A stretch of DNA of 9,820 bases from Candidatus Methylarchaceae archaeon HK01M. GTDB taxonomy: Archaea; Thermoproteota; Nitrososphaeria; Nitrososphaerales; JACAEJ01. Both the position numbers and the translations under genes were made by a program. Positions 1 through 6,114 of the stretch are shown one piece after another (within the stretch, counting starts at the first letter, position 1; each line of letters opens with the position of its first letter). The stretch spans positions 1 to 9,820 of the forward strand of contig JAKLZD010000142.1 of the NCBI GenBank assembly GCA_024256245.1, in the 5' to 3' direction. The notes under the pieces were generated by a model. It was not told the origin of the DNA, did no database searches, and worked only from the letters and a program-made list of their open reading frames with translations.

Positions 1-1173
1 AAGAAAGAAGTTTATTTAGATTCAGAAAATTCAGGTCTGATATTTCCAGAAGCTTTAGAGGAAATGATCCTTAGATATAGAGAGGTTGGATACGGCCACC
101 CATCGATAACACATAAGATTGGATGGGAGTCCTACGAAGCTTTATTTGAAACTACAAGTAAGATAGCAGACTTCATAGGAGCAGAGATTGAAGAGATAGT
201 GTATACTCATAGTGGAACCGAATCGAATAACTTGGCCATCTTGGGTTCAGCTAGAGCTAATAAAACTGATAGGAATAAAATAATCGTCTCAAGTATAGAA
301 CATCTGAGCGTTATATTCCCTGCTGAGGAGCTTAGGAGAAATGGCTATCGAGTCATTAAGCTGCCTGTAGATGGTGAGGGGTTGATCGACCCTGATGTAC
401 TTGCAACAGAGGTGGACAAAGATACTCTCCTTGTTAGCATAGCGTCTGTCAACCATGAAATCGGATCGATACAGGATATAAAAGCTCTAGTAGAAGTTGT
501 TAAAGATAAGGATGACAAAGTAATCTTTCATACCGATGCTGCCGATGGCCTTGGAAAGATCCCCTTTGATGTAAGAATAGGTGTCGATCTAGCCACCTTC
601 AGCAGTCATAAAGTTTACGGGCCCAAGGGGGTTGGCACTCTATATATTAGGAAAGGTGTCGAATTGGAGCGCATACTTTATGGTCAGTTGAGTACTCAGA
701 AGATGTGGCCAGGTGCTGAGAACGTTCCAGCTATCTCTGGCTTTGGAAAAGCCATCGAAATAATGAGGGCAAACTTTGATGACTATACGACTAAGATGAA
801 GAGAATGAGAGATACGCTTATAGATGGTATATTGAGCGAGGTTGACCACACCCTTTTAAACGGTCCTAGAGGCGATAGAAGGGGGCCAGACAACGTGAAT
901 ATCAGTTTCCTGTATTGTGAAGGGGAGGCGATAACTGTAGAGTTCAGTATGAGGGGCATTTACGTTGCAAGTGGTAGCGCCTGTACGAGCAGGACTCTTG
1001 AACCAAGCCATGTAATGCTTGCTATAGGTAGAAAATATGAAGAGGCACATGGTAGTATATTGATGAAGGTGACTCCTATGCATCGAGAAGAAGATGTAAG
1101 ATACGTTTTAGAGCAGGCTCCTAGTGCAATAGAAAGGATAAGGACCATCAGCCCTATCAAGAGGGTGGGTTAA
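1..1173 (+). CDS. iscS: Cysteine desulfurase, IscS/NifS type (5' end outside the window)
   Basis: PLP-dependent class V aminotransferase-fold enzyme that takes sulfur from cysteine as an enzyme persulfide for Fe-S cluster assembly and other sulfur transfer. The reading frame is open from base 1 and reads K-K-E-V-Y-L-D, matching the family N-terminus (xVYLDxxATT), so the ATG at 64 is internal and probably only the start codon or a few residues are missing. Visible motifs, counting codons from base 1: THSGTESNN, the SIEH histidine, HTDA, SSHKVYGPKG with the PLP lysine at codon 204, and SGSACTSRTLEPSHV with the catalytic cysteine at codon 328 (bases 982-984). 390 residues are present, slightly shorter than E. 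coli IscS. Two positions are odd: the usual N-A-T-T near the N-terminus is S-E-N-S-G, and the glutamine after HxDA is aspartate (codon 182). One base separates it from the scaffold gene, so the two are surely co-transcribed. Family assignment is secure; the exact sulfur acceptor is inferred from context. Confidence 0.95.
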   Translation, partial: KKEVYLDSENSGLIFPEALEEMILRYREVGYGHPSITHKIGWESYEALFETTSKIADFIGAEIEEIVYTHSGTESNNLAILGSARANKTDRNKIIVSSIEHLSVIFPAEELRRNGYRVIKLPVDGEGLIDPDVLATEVDKDTLLVSIASVNHEIGSIQDIKALVEVVKDKDDKVIFHTDAADGLGKIPFDVRIGVDLATFSSHKVYGPKGVGTLYIRKGVELERILYGQLSTQKMWPGAENVPAISGFGKAIEIMRANFDDYTTKMKRMRDTLIDGILSEVDHTLLNGPRGDRRGPDNVNISFLYCEGEAITVEFSMRGIYVASGSACTSRTLEPSHVMLAIGRKYEEAHGSILMKVTPMHREEDVRYVLEQAPSAIERIRTISPIKRVG

Positions 1174-1174
1174 G

Positions 1175-1672
1175 ATGTCTACAAGAATCCCACTCCCATA
1201 TAATCCAAAGGTCCTTGAACTATTTAAGAATCCAAAGAATCTTGGAAGAATGGAGGATGCCGATGCTTATGCTCTCGCAGGAAGCCTTGCATGTGGTGAT
1301 ATGATCGCCATATACTTAAAGATCGATGAATCTACGCAAGTTATAGAGAAAGCTACCTTTGAGAGCTATGGCTGTGCAGCCAACATAGCCTCTTCGAGTA
1401 TATTGACCGAAATGGCGAAGGGAAAAATCTTGAAAGAAGCTTGGAATATAACATGGAAACAGATTTCGGATGAATTGGGACAACTACCAGTTATAAAACA
1501 TCATTGTGGCATACTTGCTGTAGGAGGCCTTAAAAGAGCAATAAGAGCTTACTTCTCAAATAAGCCAAAACCTGAATGGTTGCCAGATGAACCGACCTCT
1601 GATGAGAAACATGCATTGGAAGAAGAGAAACTGATAGAGATCTTATCAAAGAAGCTGGAGCGGAAGAAATAG
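1175..1672 (+). CDS. iscU: Fe-S cluster assembly scaffold, IscU/NifU N-terminal type
   Basis: Scaffold on which Fe-S clusters are built from sulfur supplied by the desulfurase encoded just upstream. All known IscU cluster-ligand residues are present: C40 and D42 in ACGD, C67 in YGC, H110 and C111 in HHC. The segment before the last cysteine reads LPVIK, close to the LPPVK that recruits the HscA chaperone in bacteria. The N-terminal PYNPKVLELFKNPKNLGRME is typical of the family. After about residue 130 there is a charged, lysine- and glutamate-rich tail of some 35 residues that the core fold does not need. The start ATG lies one base after the upstream stop and is preceded by a strong ribosome-binding sequence (GAGGGTGGG, 1161-1169) inside the end of the desulfurase gene, so translation is probably coupled. 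Fe-S assembly in many archaea relies on SUF components, so an IscS-IscU pair is worth noting but not unique. Confidence 0.94.
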   Translation: MSTRIPLPYNPKVLELFKNPKNLGRMEDADAYALAGSLACGDMIAIYLKIDESTQVIEKATFESYGCAANIASSSILTEMAKGKILKEAWNITWKQISDELGQLPVIKHHCGILAVGGLKRAIRAYFSNKPKPEWLPDEPTSDEKHALEEEKLIEILSKKLERKK

Positions 1673-1699
1673 AAAAGGAAGCTATCAAATGCCCCTTTA

Positions 1700-1723
1700 G
1701 TTCTAAAGATTTACCTTTAGAAC
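1700..1723. repeat. Perfect 9-base inverted repeat (hairpin) downstream of iscU
   Basis: GTTCTAAAG (1700-1708), a six-base loop, then CTTTAGAAC (1715-1723). The arms are perfectly complementary. The hairpin sits 28 bases after the iscU stop and about 27 bases before the TATA box of the next unit. No run of T follows on the plus strand, so it is not a classic intrinsic terminator. It may act as an mRNA 3'-end structure or as a dyad operator for the DsrE/TusA promoter. CCTTTAG also occurs twice here as a direct repeat (1694-1700 and 1714-1720). Confidence 0.6.
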
Positions 1724-1746
1724 AATTATCATAAAAAATACTTAGC

Positions 1747-1763
1747 AAAGTTTATATTTAAAA
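1747..1763 (+). promoter_or_regulatory. BRE/TATA-like promoter for the DsrE-TusA unit
   Basis: AAAG followed by TTTATATTTA (1751-1760) fits an archaeal BRE plus TATA box. Its centre is about 33 bases upstream of the TTG start at 1789, which predicts a leader of only a few bases. No Shine-Dalgarno sequence precedes that TTG, in line with a near-leaderless transcript. Confidence 0.55.
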
Positions 1764-1788
1764 CTATAGTTATATTCAATGATTCTTT

Positions 1789-2196
1789 TTGTCCAAACTA
1801 TCTATAATAGTAAGTTCTGAAAGACTAGACAAACTGTACCCAGCTGTCATTCTTGCCAGTAGCGCCGCGACCATGGGTTGGGATGTGGAGCTATTTTTCA
1901 CATTTTTTGGACTTTTAGTATTGAAGAAGGGGTATCAACCATCATCTCTAAGTACTGACTACAGTTCATACAATGAAATATTTAGTGAAGCGATATCAAA
2001 GGGTTTGATGCCAAGATGGGATGAGATGCTCATCAAAGCCAAGGAGACCCGTAAATTAAAGGTATTTGCATGCACCACTACTATGGGTCTTCTTCAAATA
2101 GGTAAGAATGACCTTAAGGAATTCGTAGACGATTTTGCTGGCTCTGCAACATTTTTAGATAGATCGAAGGAATCTGACGTAAATCTATTCCTTTGA
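1789..2196 (+). CDS. DsrE-family (DsrE2/DsrE3-like) sulfur-transfer protein
   Basis: 135-residue single-domain protein of the DsrE/DsrF-like fold, closest by eye to the group often annotated as peroxiredoxin-family or DsrE2/DsrE3 proteins. Supporting features are a beta strand at the N-terminus (LSIIVSS), the ASSAATMGWDVELFFTFFGL stretch (family members show a similar FFTFxGL), and a single cysteine, C95, in VFACTTTMGL, placed where DsrE proteins carry the sulfur-accepting cysteine. Start: an in-frame TGA lies at 1780-1782, so TTG at 1789 is the first usable start; the ATG at 1779 is in another frame and soon hits a stop. The next gene, a TusA-like protein, follows directly, and DsrE-TusA pairs are known to pass persulfide sulfur to each other in bacterial and archaeal sulfur metabolism. 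Cytosolic; no signal peptide. The exact subfamily and acceptor are uncertain. Confidence 0.85.
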   Translation: MSKLSIIVSSERLDKLYPAVILASSAATMGWDVELFFTFFGLLVLKKGYQPSSLSTDYSSYNEIFSEAISKGLMPRWDEMLIKAKETRKLKVFACTTTMGLLQIGKNDLKEFVDDFAGSATFLDRSKESDVNLFL

Positions 2197-2210
2197 TGGG
2201 GTTGAATGAT

Positions 2211-2447
2211 ATGTATAATGTCGATATAGAGGTAGATGCAAAGTACAGCTTTTGCCCAGGACCTTTATTGAAATTATTTGAAGCAGCTAAGAAGGCTAAG
2301 CCAGGACAGATCATAAAGCTTCTCGCAACAGATCCAGCAGCGCCAGATGATGTCAAGAATTGGGCCGAATCTATAGGGCACGAATTCTTAAATGTCGATG
2401 AAAAGGGCGAAGTGTACGAGATCTATGTTAAGATAATGGAATCTTAA
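2211..2447 (+). CDS. TusA-like sulfur carrier protein
   Basis: Small SirA/TusA/YedF-family protein of 78 residues from this start. It has the hallmark cysteine motif CPGP (C15) after the usual VDAKYSF lead-in, followed by the amphipathic helix LLKLFEAAKKAKPGQ and the LLATDPAAPDDVKNWAESIGHEF region that matches the family (family members usually show a D-P-x-x-x-x-D-I/V pattern here). The cysteine accepts persulfide sulfur. The start is ambiguous. ATG 2211 is chosen because GGGGTTGA (2198-2205) sits five bases upstream as a Shine-Dalgarno sequence. ATG 2196, which overlaps the DsrE stop as TGATG, and TTG 2193 are in-frame alternatives that add five or six residues. It is co-transcribed with the DsrE gene and lies just downstream of iscS-iscU, so it is likely an intermediate carrier for desulfurase-derived or inorganic sulfur. 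Confidence 0.88.
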   Translation: MYNVDIEVDAKYSFCPGPLLKLFEAAKKAKPGQIIKLLATDPAAPDDVKNWAESIGHEFLNVDEKGEVYEIYVKIMES

Positions 2448-2607
2448 GATAATAGATTAACTAGGTGGAATACTACCTCATCGAATTCAGAGAACACTTG
2501 GTTTATTCTTCAAATTTTAACGCTAGTTTCTTTATCGTTTATCATCTTTTCGGTCAAGAGTCTAAAAATCACAGAATCCCATCAAAGTAAGTCGAGTGCT
2601 AACTAAA
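2448..2607. other. Convergent intergenic spacer
   Basis: 160 bases between the stops of the TusA-like gene (plus) and the DJ-1/PfpI gene (minus). No convincing ORF is visible. On the plus strand, T-rich clusters around 2500-2545 could end transcription in the archaeal manner, with no stable GC-rich hairpin. Nothing else was recognised. Confidence 0.4.
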
Positions 2608-3141
2608 CTATGTAATGCTCTCTAGAATCTTCCTTCCAAACTGTTTACCAGCATCAGGCCCCCTTCCTGTTATTATATTACCATCAACCACAACCGGTGC
2701 TTCTAATATGATTGCTCCGGCCTTCTCCAGTTCTCTTATGGTTTCGCCCGATCTAGAGACTGTCGCCTTTCTACCCGAGAGGAGACCTGCCCTAGCAAGA
2801 ACTACTGGGGATATACATATCGCTGAGACTACCTTCCCAAGATTGTTTGCTTTCTTAACTATTTCTAGAACTCTTTTGTTGTCCCATAGGTAAGTTTTCG
2901 AGCCAGAGCCGCCTACGATAACAACTGCATCGTAGTCAGCTGGATTGATCTCGTCCACAGTAGTTTCAACATCCAATTTCGCACCCAGCATCCCTCTGGC
3001 TGTTCCTTTGGTTGTGCTGACTACTTTGATCTCTACATCCGCTTTTTCAAGAACATCCTTTGGCTCAAAGCACTCCTCATCCCTGAAGTTTTTAGGTGGG
3101 ATTATCATCAGAACTTTTTTCTTATTCAAATTAGACATCAT
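2608..3141 (-). CDS. DJ-1/PfpI family protein (class I glutamine amidotransferase-like fold)
   Basis: 177 residues, the usual size for single-domain DJ-1/PfpI proteins. Family features in order: KKVLMIIPPKNFRDEE near the N-terminus, with a conserved-type acidic residue (E22/E23) followed by EPKDVLE; the central YDAVVIVGGSGS; the nucleophile elbow VSAICISP with C109; and the C-terminal DGNIITGRGPDAGKQFGRKIL. The residue after the nucleophile is isoleucine, not the histidine found in PfpI proteases (AICHGP), so a PfpI-type protease triad is not evident and the protein is nearer to DJ-1-like members. Members of this family have been linked to glyoxal detoxification, redox sensing and proteolysis; which applies here cannot be told. 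Two adjacent ATGs (3141 and 3138) are possible starts. There is no Shine-Dalgarno sequence, and a TATA-like box about 24 bases upstream suggests a leaderless mRNA. It is transcribed alone, away from its neighbours on both sides. Confidence 0.88.
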   Translation of the reverse strand: MMSNLNKKKVLMIIPPKNFRDEECFEPKDVLEKADVEIKVVSTTKGTARGMLGAKLDVETTVDEINPADYDAVVIVGGSGSKTYLWDNKRVLEIVKKANNLGKVVSAICISPVVLARAGLLSGRKATVSRSGETIRELEKAGAIILEAPVVVDGNIITGRGPDAGKQFGRKILESIT

Positions 3142-3160
3142 TTTAAATTATATTATACTA

Positions 3161-3170
3161 ATTAAAAAAT
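3161..3170 (-). promoter_or_regulatory. TATA-like box for the DJ-1/PfpI gene
   Basis: On the minus strand TTTTTTAAT lies about 20 to 28 bases upstream of the ATG pair at 3141, within a very AT-rich run. The spacing is that of a leaderless archaeal transcript. The whole area is AT-rich, so the exact box position is approximate. Confidence 0.4.
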
Positions 3171-3467
3171 TTTGATTTTATGATGGTTCTCAGAGGACTA
3201 GAAGAAACCTTGGAGAGATGAAGAGAAAAATGAGTTAGTATCTGTTTTTTTGGTAATCTTCGAGATTGAATCCTACCAGATTAGATGAAGCATAAAGAGT
3301 TACGAAACTTTAGACCCTATTTGAAATGCTCAGCGAAGAAATTAAGAAATAGGCTTGAAGGTTAGAGGGGTTTGGACTCTAGAGCTTGTTAAGTCTACAA
3401 CCAAAATACATGCTACGAAGCGGGTAGAGAATCCTACCTTTTGGATTGTTATTTCACTCTTACGCGA

Positions 3468-3480
3468 TTAAAGTTATATT
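3468..3480 (+). promoter_or_regulatory. BRE/TATA-like promoter for the first phosphohexomutase
   Basis: TTAAAGTTATATT, with the TATA core GTTATATT (3473-3480), centred about 29 bases upstream of ATG 3506 and with no Shine-Dalgarno sequence in between. It predicts a leaderless mRNA starting at or within a few bases of the ATG. It also argues against the upstream in-frame ATG at 3446, because that would place the promoter inside the coding region. Confidence 0.6.
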
Positions 3481-3505
3481 CTCCTATCGATCTTATTTTA
3501 TCACA

Positions 3506-4882
3506 ATGAGTCTCGAAAGGAAATTCTTCGGCACCAATGGTATAAGGGGGATACCTGGGGTAGATCTGACCCTCGAATTTATAGTAGAGATGTCACAAGC
3601 CATAGGGACTTACTTTGGCAAAGGCCCAATTCTTGTAGGATACGATGGCAGACTCTCAAGCCCACTGATCTCTAAGGCTGTATCGGCTGGGGTAATGGCT
3701 TCAGGGTTGGATGTTTCAGAAGCAGGTCTGACGCCCACGCCAGGCTTACAGTACTCTGTTAAAAAGTTAGGGTACAATGGTGGGGTGATGATAACGGCTT
3801 CACACAACCCCCCACAGTATAATGGAATAAAGGTTGTAGGTCCAGACGGAGTCGAAATACCTCGTCAAGATGAGGTTGAGATTGAGAGGATTTACATTGA
3901 CAGAGTATACAAAAGGGCTGACTGGAGAGATATAGGTAGCTACAGGTCGGAGAGTGCAGTAATCCAGACTTACATAGAAGGTACATTGAGCCAGGTAGAT
4001 GAAGATGTCATAAAGAAGAGAGATCTAAAGGTAGTCTTGGATTTAGGCAATAGTGTAGCCACCCTTGCAATTCCTTACGCTCTTTCAAGTCTTGGTTGTA
4101 AAGTCTTGACGATAAATGGACATATAGACGGTGAATTTTCTGGTAGAGGTCCCGAGCCGACTCCATCAACGCTATCTGGTCTCTCCAATAACGTGAAATC
4201 TTCTGGTGCAGATGTTGGCATAGCCTATGATGGTGATGGAGATAGGGCGATCTTTTGCGATGAGAAAGGAATCATACATTGGGGGGATATGACTGGTACT
4301 CTATTGGTCAATTACCTTCTTAAGAAGTCTCCAGGTGCCCTCGTAGTTACAACAGTTAGCACATCTCAGATGGTAGATCTGGTTGCTAAGAAGAGGAGTT
4401 CCAAAGTTCTAAGGACTCGTGTGGGAAGTGTTGAAGTCTCAAGGGCCATGATCGACAATGATGCTTTACTGGGCTTAGAAGAGAACGGTGGTTTCTTTTA
4501 TGCGCCTCATATTCAGGTAAGAGATGGGTTGATGACCTCGCTTCTTATCTTAGAGGCTCTATCACATGACGGTCGACCATTTTCTGAGATTCTTTTAGAA
4601 CTGCCCAAGTTTCATCAGAGGAAGGCAAAGTTCCAGTGCCCCAATGAAATTAAAATGGAGGTGATGAGAGAGATAGAGAGAAGATCCAAGGGTAAGGTAG
4701 AGAAGATAGACGGGGTTAAGATATGGGCTGACGAGAGCACATGGATATTGTTGAGACCAAGCGGTACAGAACCATTGATCAGGGTCTTTGGGGAGTCGAA
4801 GGATGCAAAAATATTGGATGAACTGATCGAGAGATATTCATCTATAGTGGTAGAGATCATTGAAAAAATAAAAGAGGGATGA
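3506..4882 (+). CDS. glmM: Phosphoglucosamine/phosphomannomutase (alpha-D-phosphohexomutase)
   Basis: 458-residue cytosolic enzyme that moves phosphate between C1 and C6 of a hexose or hexosamine, feeding nucleotide-sugar synthesis. All four superfamily loops are intact: TASHNPPQYNG with the phosphoserine S99, the Mg-binding DGDGDR (D242, D244, D246), the sugar-specificity loop EENGG (325-329), and the phosphate-binding loop RPSGTEP (417-423). The N-terminal FFGTNGIRGIPG is typical. The sequence resembles archaeal GlmM-type enzymes that may act on glucosamine-, mannose- or glucose-phosphate; the gene symbol is therefore a best guess. ATG 3506 is chosen over the in-frame ATG 3446 because family alignment begins at residues 5-8 after 3506 and a TATA box lies at 3473-3480. 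It stands alone on its strand and ends two bases from the end of a convergent small gene. A paralogue is encoded at 6089-7423. Confidence 0.92.
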   Translation: MSLERKFFGTNGIRGIPGVDLTLEFIVEMSQAIGTYFGKGPILVGYDGRLSSPLISKAVSAGVMASGLDVSEAGLTPTPGLQYSVKKLGYNGGVMITASHNPPQYNGIKVVGPDGVEIPRQDEVEIERIYIDRVYKRADWRDIGSYRSESAVIQTYIEGTLSQVDEDVIKKRDLKVVLDLGNSVATLAIPYALSSLGCKVLTINGHIDGEFSGRGPEPTPSTLSGLSNNVKSSGADVGIAYDGDGDRAIFCDEKGIIHWGDMTGTLLVNYLLKKSPGALVVTTVSTSQMVDLVAKKRSSKVLRTRVGSVEVSRAMIDNDALLGLEENGGFFYAPHIQVRDGLMTSLLILEALSHDGRPFSEILLELPKFHQRKAKFQCPNEIKMEVMREIERRSKGKVEKIDGVKIWADESTWILLRPSGTEPLIRVFGESKDAKILDELIERYSSIVVEIIEKIKEG

Positions 4883-4884
4883 AG

Positions 4885-5070
4885 TTACTTTAGATCTAGA
4901 TGAGGGAACTCCGCCTTCTTTAACCCAAGTTCTTCTTGAAGAGTGCGAATCCTTTTAGCGTACTCTGTCATCTTTCCCTTATCATCTTGCACTTTAGCAA
5001 TCTTATAAGCCTTCCAAGCCTTCTTAAGAGCAGCCCATGTCTGACCCTTTGTATATTTTTCAGAAGACAT
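4885..5070 (-). CDS. Small basic helical protein, function unknown
   Basis: 61 residues, not assigned to a named family. The sequence is rich in Lys, Ala and aromatic residues (YTKGQTWAALKKAWKAYKIA) and seems to form two or three amphipathic helices with no membrane segment and no cysteine; the second half (DDKGKMTEYAKRIRTLQEEL) has a heptad-like pattern suitable for helix packing. The net positive charge would suit RNA, DNA or ribosome contact, but this is inference. I have an impression that similar small proteins occur in thaumarchaeal genomes, which I cannot check. It has its own TATA box (5104-5113), and AAGG (5080-5083) lies nine bases before the ATG, which supports a real gene. It begins 63 bases after the thiL stop on the same strand and converges on the mutase gene with a two-base gap. 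Confidence 0.72.
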   Translation of the reverse strand: MSSEKYTKGQTWAALKKAWKAYKIAKVQDDKGKMTEYAKRIRTLQEELGLKKAEFPHLDLK

Positions 5071-5103
5071 CTCTCATAACCTTGGTATGTCTCAAATCCC
5101 ATT

Positions 5104-5113
5104 AGATATAAGC
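5104..5113 (-). promoter_or_regulatory. TATA-like box for the 61-residue gene
   Basis: On the minus strand AAAAGCTTATATCT contains a BRE/TATA-like core. Its centre lies 38 bases upstream of the ATG at 5070, giving a leader of about 12 bases that holds AAGG as a ribosome-binding site. The upstream edge overlaps the hairpin that follows thiL. Confidence 0.5.
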
Positions 5114-5130
5114 TTTTCACTTGAGAAGCT
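5111..5130 (-). terminator. Hairpin right after the thiL stop
   Basis: AGCTTTTC (5111-5118), a four-base loop, and GAGAAGCT (5123-5130) form an eight-base-pair stem with one G-T wobble. On the minus strand the stem starts three bases after the thiL stop codon. It may mark the 3' end of the mutase-thiL transcript or be an operator, as its last bases touch the TATA box of the next gene. No long T-run follows, so a terminator role is uncertain. Confidence 0.4.
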
Positions 5131-5133
5131 ACT

Positions 5134-6114
5134 TTATTTAAGGTGTACCCATCCTCTTCGCTCTATCTCCGTCTTCTTATCATCAAGGGATAGGTAGACT
5201 TTTGGAGAATCGGCAGTAACCTTTCCTATCTCTATCAGACTTTCTCCCATCCTCTTAGATAATTCATAGGCTTGGCCCAACTTATCCTTTGGGATGGTTG
5301 CAACTATCTCGTACTCCTCTCCACCGTAAAGGACTAGGTCGTCCATGCTCAAATCATTCAAATTAGAAAATAGATGAACCTCCTCTGTTGTAGGCACTTC
5401 GTTTATCTCTATCCCAACCTTGCTATGTGTTGCTATTTCATAAAGTGAAAGGGCTAAACCATCGCTAGAATCTATAGAAGATGACATGATGTTTTTCTTT
5501 GCCAACGCTACCCCAAATCTTAGCTTTGGCTTAGGCATAACGACTGCCGAAACCGCTCTCTCCTTAAATTCAGGCTCAGCCTTCAAACTATCGAGCATGA
5601 TCCTCAACCCAGATGAGGAATAGCCAAAAAAACCAGACGTCACCACCACATCCCCAGGCTTTGCGCCCATTCTCCCTACGATCTTATCGGCGAACCCTAT
5701 CATGCAACAGTCGATTATGAAGCAATCTGCCTCATTAGTATCTCCTCCCAGAATCTCTATCTGAAATTCCTCCTTCGCATCCTTGAAGCCCTTTGCAAGC
5801 TCTCTGATCTCACTTTCTTTTACTCCTCTAGGGACTCCTAGGGAAGTTAGGGCGGCTGAGGGAGTTACGCCTTTAGCGGCAAAATCACTTACGCACATGA
5901 CTATAGATTTTCTTGCAACTTGATACAGGTTCATACCCTTAGGAACATCAGTCTTTTCAACAAGCATATCACTCTTTATCACAACCTTGCCTTTCTTTGT
6001 GGGCAGGTAGGCTACATCATCACCTATCTTTGAGAAACTAGGCTTTGGCTGTCCTATCATTTCCACAATTATCTTTATTATGTCAAGCTCATTCAGCCCT
6101 TCTCTCAAAAGCAT
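5134..6114 (-). CDS. thiL: Thiamine-monophosphate kinase
   Basis: ATP-dependent kinase that makes thiamine pyrophosphate from thiamine monophosphate, the last step of thiamine cofactor synthesis in archaea and bacteria that have it. 326 residues, usual length for ThiL (AIRS-like/PurM fold). Metal and nucleotide motifs visible: GDD (31-33), SDMLVE (48-53), the SDFAAKG segment (76-82), GGDTN (123-127), DSSDG (215-219), GGEEYE (264-269) and the C-terminal RRGWVHL, all of which match the family. It overlaps the 3' end of the upstream phosphohexomutase by 26 bases, so the two are co-translated. The start is uncertain: ATG 6114 directly abuts a strong Shine-Dalgarno sequence (GGAGGG, 6115-6120), too close for normal use, whereas TTG 6108 two codons later has ideal spacing; both leave the LREGLNELDII or REGLNELDII lead-in of the family. 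Cytosolic. Confidence 0.94.
   Translation of the reverse strand: MLLREGLNELDIIKIIVEMIGQPKPSFSKIGDDVAYLPTKKGKVVIKSDMLVEKTDVPKGMNLYQVARKSIVMCVSDFAAKGVTPSAALTSLGVPRGVKESEIRELAKGFKDAKEEFQIEILGGDTNEADCFIIDCCMIGFADKIVGRMGAKPGDVVVTSGFFGYSSSGLRIMLDSLKAEPEFKERAVSAVVMPKPKLRFGVALAKKNIMSSSIDSSDGLALSLYEIATHSKVGIEINEVPTTEEVHLFSNLNDLSMDDLVLYGGEEYEIVATIPKDKLGQAYELSKRMGESLIEIGKVTADSPKVYLSLDDKKTEIERRGWVHLK

Larger units (their letters stand above)
3142..3505. other. Gene-free spacer between divergent genes
   Basis: 364 bases between the DJ-1/PfpI gene and the first phosphohexomutase. The two ends carry their promoters. In between no recognisable protein is seen. A 38-codon frame opens with TTG at 3355 and ends at 3471 on the plus strand, but it has no ribosome-binding sequence, runs into the mutase promoter and matches nothing I know. 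GAATCCTACC occurs twice (3268-3277 and 3429-3438). The second copy forms a small hairpin, GGTAG/CTACC (3423-3427 with 3434-3438), followed by TTTT. There may be a decayed gene here, but nothing supports naming one. Confidence 0.5.

Noticed and set aside
64..66. ATG 64 as the start of the cysteine desulfurase
   Set aside because: The frame is open from base 1 and the preceding residues (KKEVYLD and on) match the conserved family N-terminus.
640..1160. Minus-strand frames inside the desulfurase
   Set aside because: Antisense to a conserved coding region; no promoter, ribosome-binding site or family match.
3446..3505. In-frame ATG at 3446 as the start of the first phosphohexomutase
   Set aside because: The added 20 residues do not resemble the family, and the TATA box at 3473-3480 would lie inside the coding region; ATG 3506 fits a leaderless start.
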